The notes beneath the pieces are model-generated. The model saw only the letters and a program-made list of their open reading frames with translations, was not told where the DNA came from and made no database searches. This document shows positions 60,475 to 64,000 of a stretch of DNA of 64,000 bases, one piece after another. Each line of letters starts with the position of its first letter. Position 1 is the stretch's first letter. Source of the stretch: Plantago ovata (Eukaryota; Streptophyta; Magnoliopsida; Lamiales; Plantaginaceae); contig CM051458.1 in NCBI GenBank assembly GCA_028274465.1, positions 105,478,855 to 105,542,854 on the forward strand. The letters are read 5' to 3'. A program made the translations under genes and the position numbers.

Positions 60475-61350
60475 TCCACACTACAACACCAAAAGCAGAA
60501 GGCCAAAAAATCAACCAATCAGCATAATCATCACAGGAAGTGCCAATGGTACTATCTATATTAAATGAGCACAAAAACAGAAAGCAATCCGCCTTATCGA
60601 ATAAACAACAACAAATGGCAAACTGCAATCAACAGCCACTTTCAATCCAATTTTACAGATGAACAACAATTCAACCTCAATCAACAGCTAATTTAGCTTA
60701 TCTAATCCAATAAACAGAATGTAATCCATACAATTACCATATGACATATCAGTTCAGCTTCAAACACACAGAAAAGAATGGAATTTTGTCCCATACAGAA
60801 ACCCTAAATAATCAATCAAACTGAAACTAATATAGAAAATTCTATCTAGCTGCTGAAATTCTAGAGATATACATAAAATGTGTATCAAAACTGTGGCTGG
60901 CTGGAAACAGACGACATTCCACACTACAACACCGAAAGCATACGACCAAACAATCGACGGATCAACACAATTATCACAGAAAGTCCCACAGGTACTATCT
61001 ACAAACATAAACAGCAGAAAGCAATCCAGTTTTCGAATAAACAACAACAAACAGCAAACCGCAATCAACAGCCACTTTAGTAGATGTAGAAACCAATCCA
61101 ACTTTACAGATGAACAACAGCAACAATCATCCTCAATCAGCAACTAATTTAGCTTACCAATCCAATTAACACCATACAATTACCATAGAAGTTGACAATT
61201 ATCACATATCAGTTCAGCTTCAAACACACAGAAACGACAACACGGAGAAACATTTTGTACGATACAGAAACCCTAATTTAACCGATCGAACTGAAACTGA
61301 TACAGAAAATTCAATCTAGCTGCTGAAATTCGAGAGATTTGTACATAGAT
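60441..61350. repeat. Tandem duplication spanning PTB2 leader intron and first codons
   Basis: Copy A (60441-60877) and copy B (60878 to about 61350) run in parallel for about 440-470 bp: aactgtggctggctggaaac, attccacactacaacacc, cgaataaacaacaacaaa, cagttcagcttcaaacacac and acagaaaccctaa. The unit contains the splice acceptor, the start codon and the first ten codons of PTB2. Confidence 0.95.
60885..60917 (-). pseudogene. Duplicated PTB2 start: ten-codon frame then stop
   Basis: In copy B of the leader duplication, an ATG at 60917 reads MSSVSSQPQF followed by TGA where the real gene has CGA (Arg-11). A matching acceptor (GTTGTAG) lies directly upstream at 60924. If that acceptor were used, the transcript would carry a ten-codon upstream ORF identical to the protein's own N-terminus. 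Normally it should be removed with the leader intron. Confidence 0.7.
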
Positions 61351-61382
61351 GCGAATGGAGATGGATTCAGAGAGATACATAC

Positions 61383-61490
61383 CTCGGAGAGAGTTGCAGA
61401 GGCGAGGGTTCGGAGAGGTGAAACAGCTCAGAGCAATCGAACGGCGAGAAGATTTGGAGATTTTGTACGGGAAGATAATGAACAAAAGAA
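61383..61490 (-). promoter_or_regulatory. PTB2 5' UTR exon and leader donor
   Basis: Minus-strand CTCTCTCCGAG|GTATGTATC is a strong donor at 61382. The pyrimidine-rich sequence before it is the likely first leader exon; the transcript start would lie near 61490. No clear TATA box is seen, in keeping with a housekeeping-type promoter. Confidence 0.5.
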
Positions 61491-61798
61491 AGGCGTAAAA
61501 TAGAGGTTACCGCGCAGGTTAGCAAGTGAGGGGTTGAATTTGCCTGGAGATGCGTATTTTTATTCCGATTGGGTACCGGTGTAGGTTAGAGGGGATTGAA
61601 TTTGGGGGTGGTGAAAATAACAAAACCAACCCCCACAATAGTAATTATATTATATCAAGATTTAAATTTTAAAAAATAACAGAATTTTAAAATATAACGA
61701 CTCGAAAATTTAAAATAGCTTAAAGGAGTTGTGTAATAACGATAAGTATATCAATGATGTACATTTTGTTTCTTAAATATATTTATCAAAATTATAGA
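61491..61798. other. PTB2 upstream spacer
   Basis: Promoter-side, AT-rich; nothing further is seen. Confidence 0.4.
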
Positions 61799-62560
61799 TT
61801 AGGGTGCAATTATGTGGGCATGTATAGGGTCCACCATGTTCATAAAGCCGTCATCTTGTAGTCGTGTTGATTCGTGCAACTTCAGAACATCTTCCGGTTC
61901 GAGCACCACAGCGAATTGGACAAGGAAAGAGGGAGGCAGGGTGGCATAAAGCGTCCGGTTCATGAACATCAGATGCATGTGATCAAGAACAGTACTAAAC
62001 AGAGTACTGCTTAGCTCAGCCATTAGTCCTTGGCTCATCGGCAACCATAGGATCAATCTCAACGGTGGGATGATCAATTCTTGGAGATAAATTAACAAGG
62101 ACAACCGCTGAGTCATTTCTTTGTAATTATTTTGTAAATTTGTTGAATTATTGCCCAAGTTTAGAGTAGGATAAATAGGGGGCATTTTTAGTTCATTCTT
62201 GTAACATTCAATTTTCAATCAAAAAAAACCAACAAAAATCCTCAACCATACATTTTTCTTAGTTTATAACAATACAAAAACTCTTCTTCCTCAGCTATGA
62301 CCGAAGCACTCGTTGCTGCAATTCTATGCCACGCCTGGAGTGTCACGATCGCTCTGGTTACGGCGTACTACGCCGGACGATTCCTGTATCGCCACTAGGG
62401 CGACATCAGGGGCTTTTGCATGAAGCACCTGCACCTGCAGAGAGAGGAACCAGCTGCTGCTGAGACCGAGTTGAACGCTGCTGCTGCTACGGGTGCAGAG
62501 TCGGCAGCACCAGCACAGGGCCCGGCAGCGGCGGAGGAATTAGTTTAGGATTTTTTTTTT
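61799..62560. repeat. Unrecognised divergent ORF-pair repeat, copy 1
   Basis: A minus-strand frame (62218-61799, 139 codons; MKIECYKNELKMPPIYPTLN...) and a plus-strand frame beginning at 62299 (MTEALVAAILCHAWSVTIAL...) point away from each other across about 80 bp. The plus product would be hydrophobic at first (VTIALVTAYYAGRFLYRH), then basic (MKHLHLQREEP) and finally Ala-rich. The plus frame of this copy is not intact. I recognise neither protein. A nearly identical second copy lies at 63358-63925. Confidence 0.5.
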
Positions 62561-62580
62561 CTTTTTTTCGAGGGGTGAAG

Positions 62581-63357
62581 TGGGTGAAGTAGTTATATCA
62601 ATGTTACATGAGCCACACATTGTCAACTAATATATCATGACACCTTAGCCTATGTTCTCTTCGTCTGAAATTTCATTATTTTTCAATTCAGATCAGTTCA
62701 ATTTTGTTCAGTTTCATTCAGTTAGGTTCAATTCTATTCAATTCAGTTCATAAGAAAGCCTATACATAGATAATTAGACAAACATGCCTAATTGGAATTT
62801 TATTTGATTTTGTTCAATTCCAAAAAATATAATAACATGACTAGTCATCTCGGTATAACAGCACGCCGAGCGTATGACGCAGTTGACACGGTGAAAAGAT
62901 TACTCCCTCTCTATGACCAGCTGAAGCACAATCGTAAAGTTACCCCCTCATCCTCATCATATGCTATTAACCGTAACGGCTCCTCTTCAAATCACGGCCT
63001 AGATTACGGCGGCGCATGGCGCAATCATTTTTAGTATCCATATGTACTCCTATGTCACAAAATGAATATACAATTAACCTTTTTACCAATATAGTTTTAA
63101 ACATTTTTACCATTATAATTTGTAGTCGAACGTCGTTGATCGAAAAAAATCAAAGTGCATAACATATAATGGGACGGAGGGAGTACAAATTACTCTTAAT
63201 AAACTATAATAATTAAAGTATTGATTCTAGAATTTTTTATATCCAATTTAACATTTGTATTATCTAACTGATTATTAATTATTAATATTATTTTAATTAA
63301 TTAATTGTTATTCATTATATTTAGTAATATTTAATATATACAACATACATTTCTTAG
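62581..63357. other. Sequence between the two ORF-pair copies
   Basis: Contains a TTCAGTTCA-type degenerate repeat (about 62685-62750), an unremarkable 80-codon frame (62792-63034) and a Stowaway-like MITE (63045-63185). No gene is supported. Confidence 0.5.
63045..63185. mobile_element. Stowaway-like MITE
   Basis: A 141-bp element between TA dinucleotides. The left end is CTCCTATGTCAC and the right end, reverse-complemented, is CTCCCTCCGTCCC, the classic Stowaway terminus. The inside is AT-rich with no coding content. Confidence 0.75.
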
Positions 63358-63925
63358 CTCATTGGACAAGGAAAGAGGGAGGCAGGGCGGCATAAAGCGT
63401 CCGGTTCATGAACACCAGATGCATGTGATCAAGAATAGTACTAAACAGAGTACTGCTTAGCTCAGCCATTAGTCCTTGACTCATCGGCAACCATAGGATC
63501 AATCTCAACGGTGTGATGATCAATTCTTGAAGAGAAATTAACAAGGACAACAGCTGAGTCATTTCTTTGTAATTATCTTGTAAATTTGTTGAATTATTGC
63601 CCAAGTTTAGAGTAGGATAAATATGGGGCATTTTTAGTTCATTCTTATAACATTCAATTTTCAATCAATAAAAACCAACAAAAATCCTCAACCATACATT
63701 TTTCTTAGTTTCTAACAATACAAAAACTCTTCTTCCTCAGCTATGACCGAAGCACTCGTTGCCGCAATTCTATGCCACGCGGGGAATGTCACGATAGCTC
63801 TGGTTACGGCGTACTACGCCAGGCGATTCCTGTATCGCCACTGGGGCGACATCAGGGGCTTTTGCATGAAGCACCTGCACCTGCAGAGAGAGGAACCAGC
63901 TGGTGCTGAGACCGAGTTGAAACAT
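63358..63925. repeat. Unrecognised divergent ORF-pair repeat, copy 2
   Basis: Repeats copy 1 from tggacaaggaaagagggagg to ctgagaccgagttgaa with few differences. The minus frame (63664-63359) is cut at its 3' end by the copy's edge. The plus frame from 63743 reads on as MTEALVAAILCHAGNVTIAL...HWGDIRGFCMKHLH until it joins unrelated SINE-like sequence at about 63920. Confidence 0.55.
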
Positions 63926-64000
63926 CTTATTAAGAAGTCACAAGTTCAAGACCTGGGAAGGAGATGAAGAAGTGGAGTCCAGTCCAGGGGCAAAGCCAAC
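63920..64000 (+). mobile_element. SINE-like B box at window end
   Basis: cttattaagaagtcacaagt followed by tcaagacctgggaagg resembles the B-box part of plant tRNA-derived SINEs. It directly interrupts the ORF of the preceding repeat and runs off the window. Confidence 0.35.

Overview
This window is nuclear DNA from a flowering plant, most likely a eudicot. The genes have spliced exons with GT-AG introns and AT-rich intergenic DNA, and the products are plant-specific: a cytokinin response factor, the plastid-division protein PDV1, a PHT1 phosphate transporter, an arabinogalactan peptide, a PTB-type splicing regulator and a Cf-like receptor protein. Nothing in the sequence fixes the species. All calls come from reading the sequence; no database search was run.

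Layout. 1-6.4 kb is gene-poor and repeat-bearing. 6.39-7.49 kb is a single-exon CRF/ERF transcription factor (-) with a G-box/site II cluster upstream. 7.5-23.2 kb is almost gene-free but rich in repeats: a palindrome-bearing tandem array (8.5-10.1 kb), tRNA-derived SINEs, MITEs, an ATT microsatellite and a complex repeat (18.36-18.82 kb). 23.3-27.6 kb carries PDV1 (2 exons, -) and an intronless PHT1 transporter (-) with a P1BS phosphate-starvation site in its promoter. 29.4-32.5 kb is a ten-coding-exon mitochondrial carrier of the MTM1 type (+). 34.5-34.9 kb is a two-exon arabinogalactan peptide (-), which is easily missed because neither exon is long. 36.0-38.2 kb is a three-exon coiled-coil, acidic, probably nuclear protein of unknown function (-) with a CA-repeat minisatellite in intron 1. 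39.06-39.95 kb is a RING-H2 ubiquitin-ligase candidate (+), followed by five copies of an 82-bp minisatellite.

41.8-49 kb is a graveyard. It holds a LINE fragment, an orphan SR-rich exon, a decayed glyoxalase I-like gene and, at 45.9-48.95 kb, a mosaic of copied pieces from three neighbouring loci (glyoxalase-like 3' end, PTB2 last exons, coiled-coil gene), all in the same orientation. 50.06-53.33 kb is an LRR receptor-like protein gene (-) interrupted by three frame changes. 55.86-60.47 kb is a PTB2-like polypyrimidine-tract-binding protein in ten coding exons (-). Its leader intron and first ten codons are tandemly duplicated, which creates a short upstream copy of the start. 61.8-64 kb holds two copies of an unrecognised divergent ORF pair separated by a Stowaway-like MITE.

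The genes form no pathway together; this is ordinary plant gene neighbourhood order. The most unusual material is the local mosaic duplication, the PTB2 leader duplication, the palindromic tandem array and the unrecognised paired-ORF repeat.
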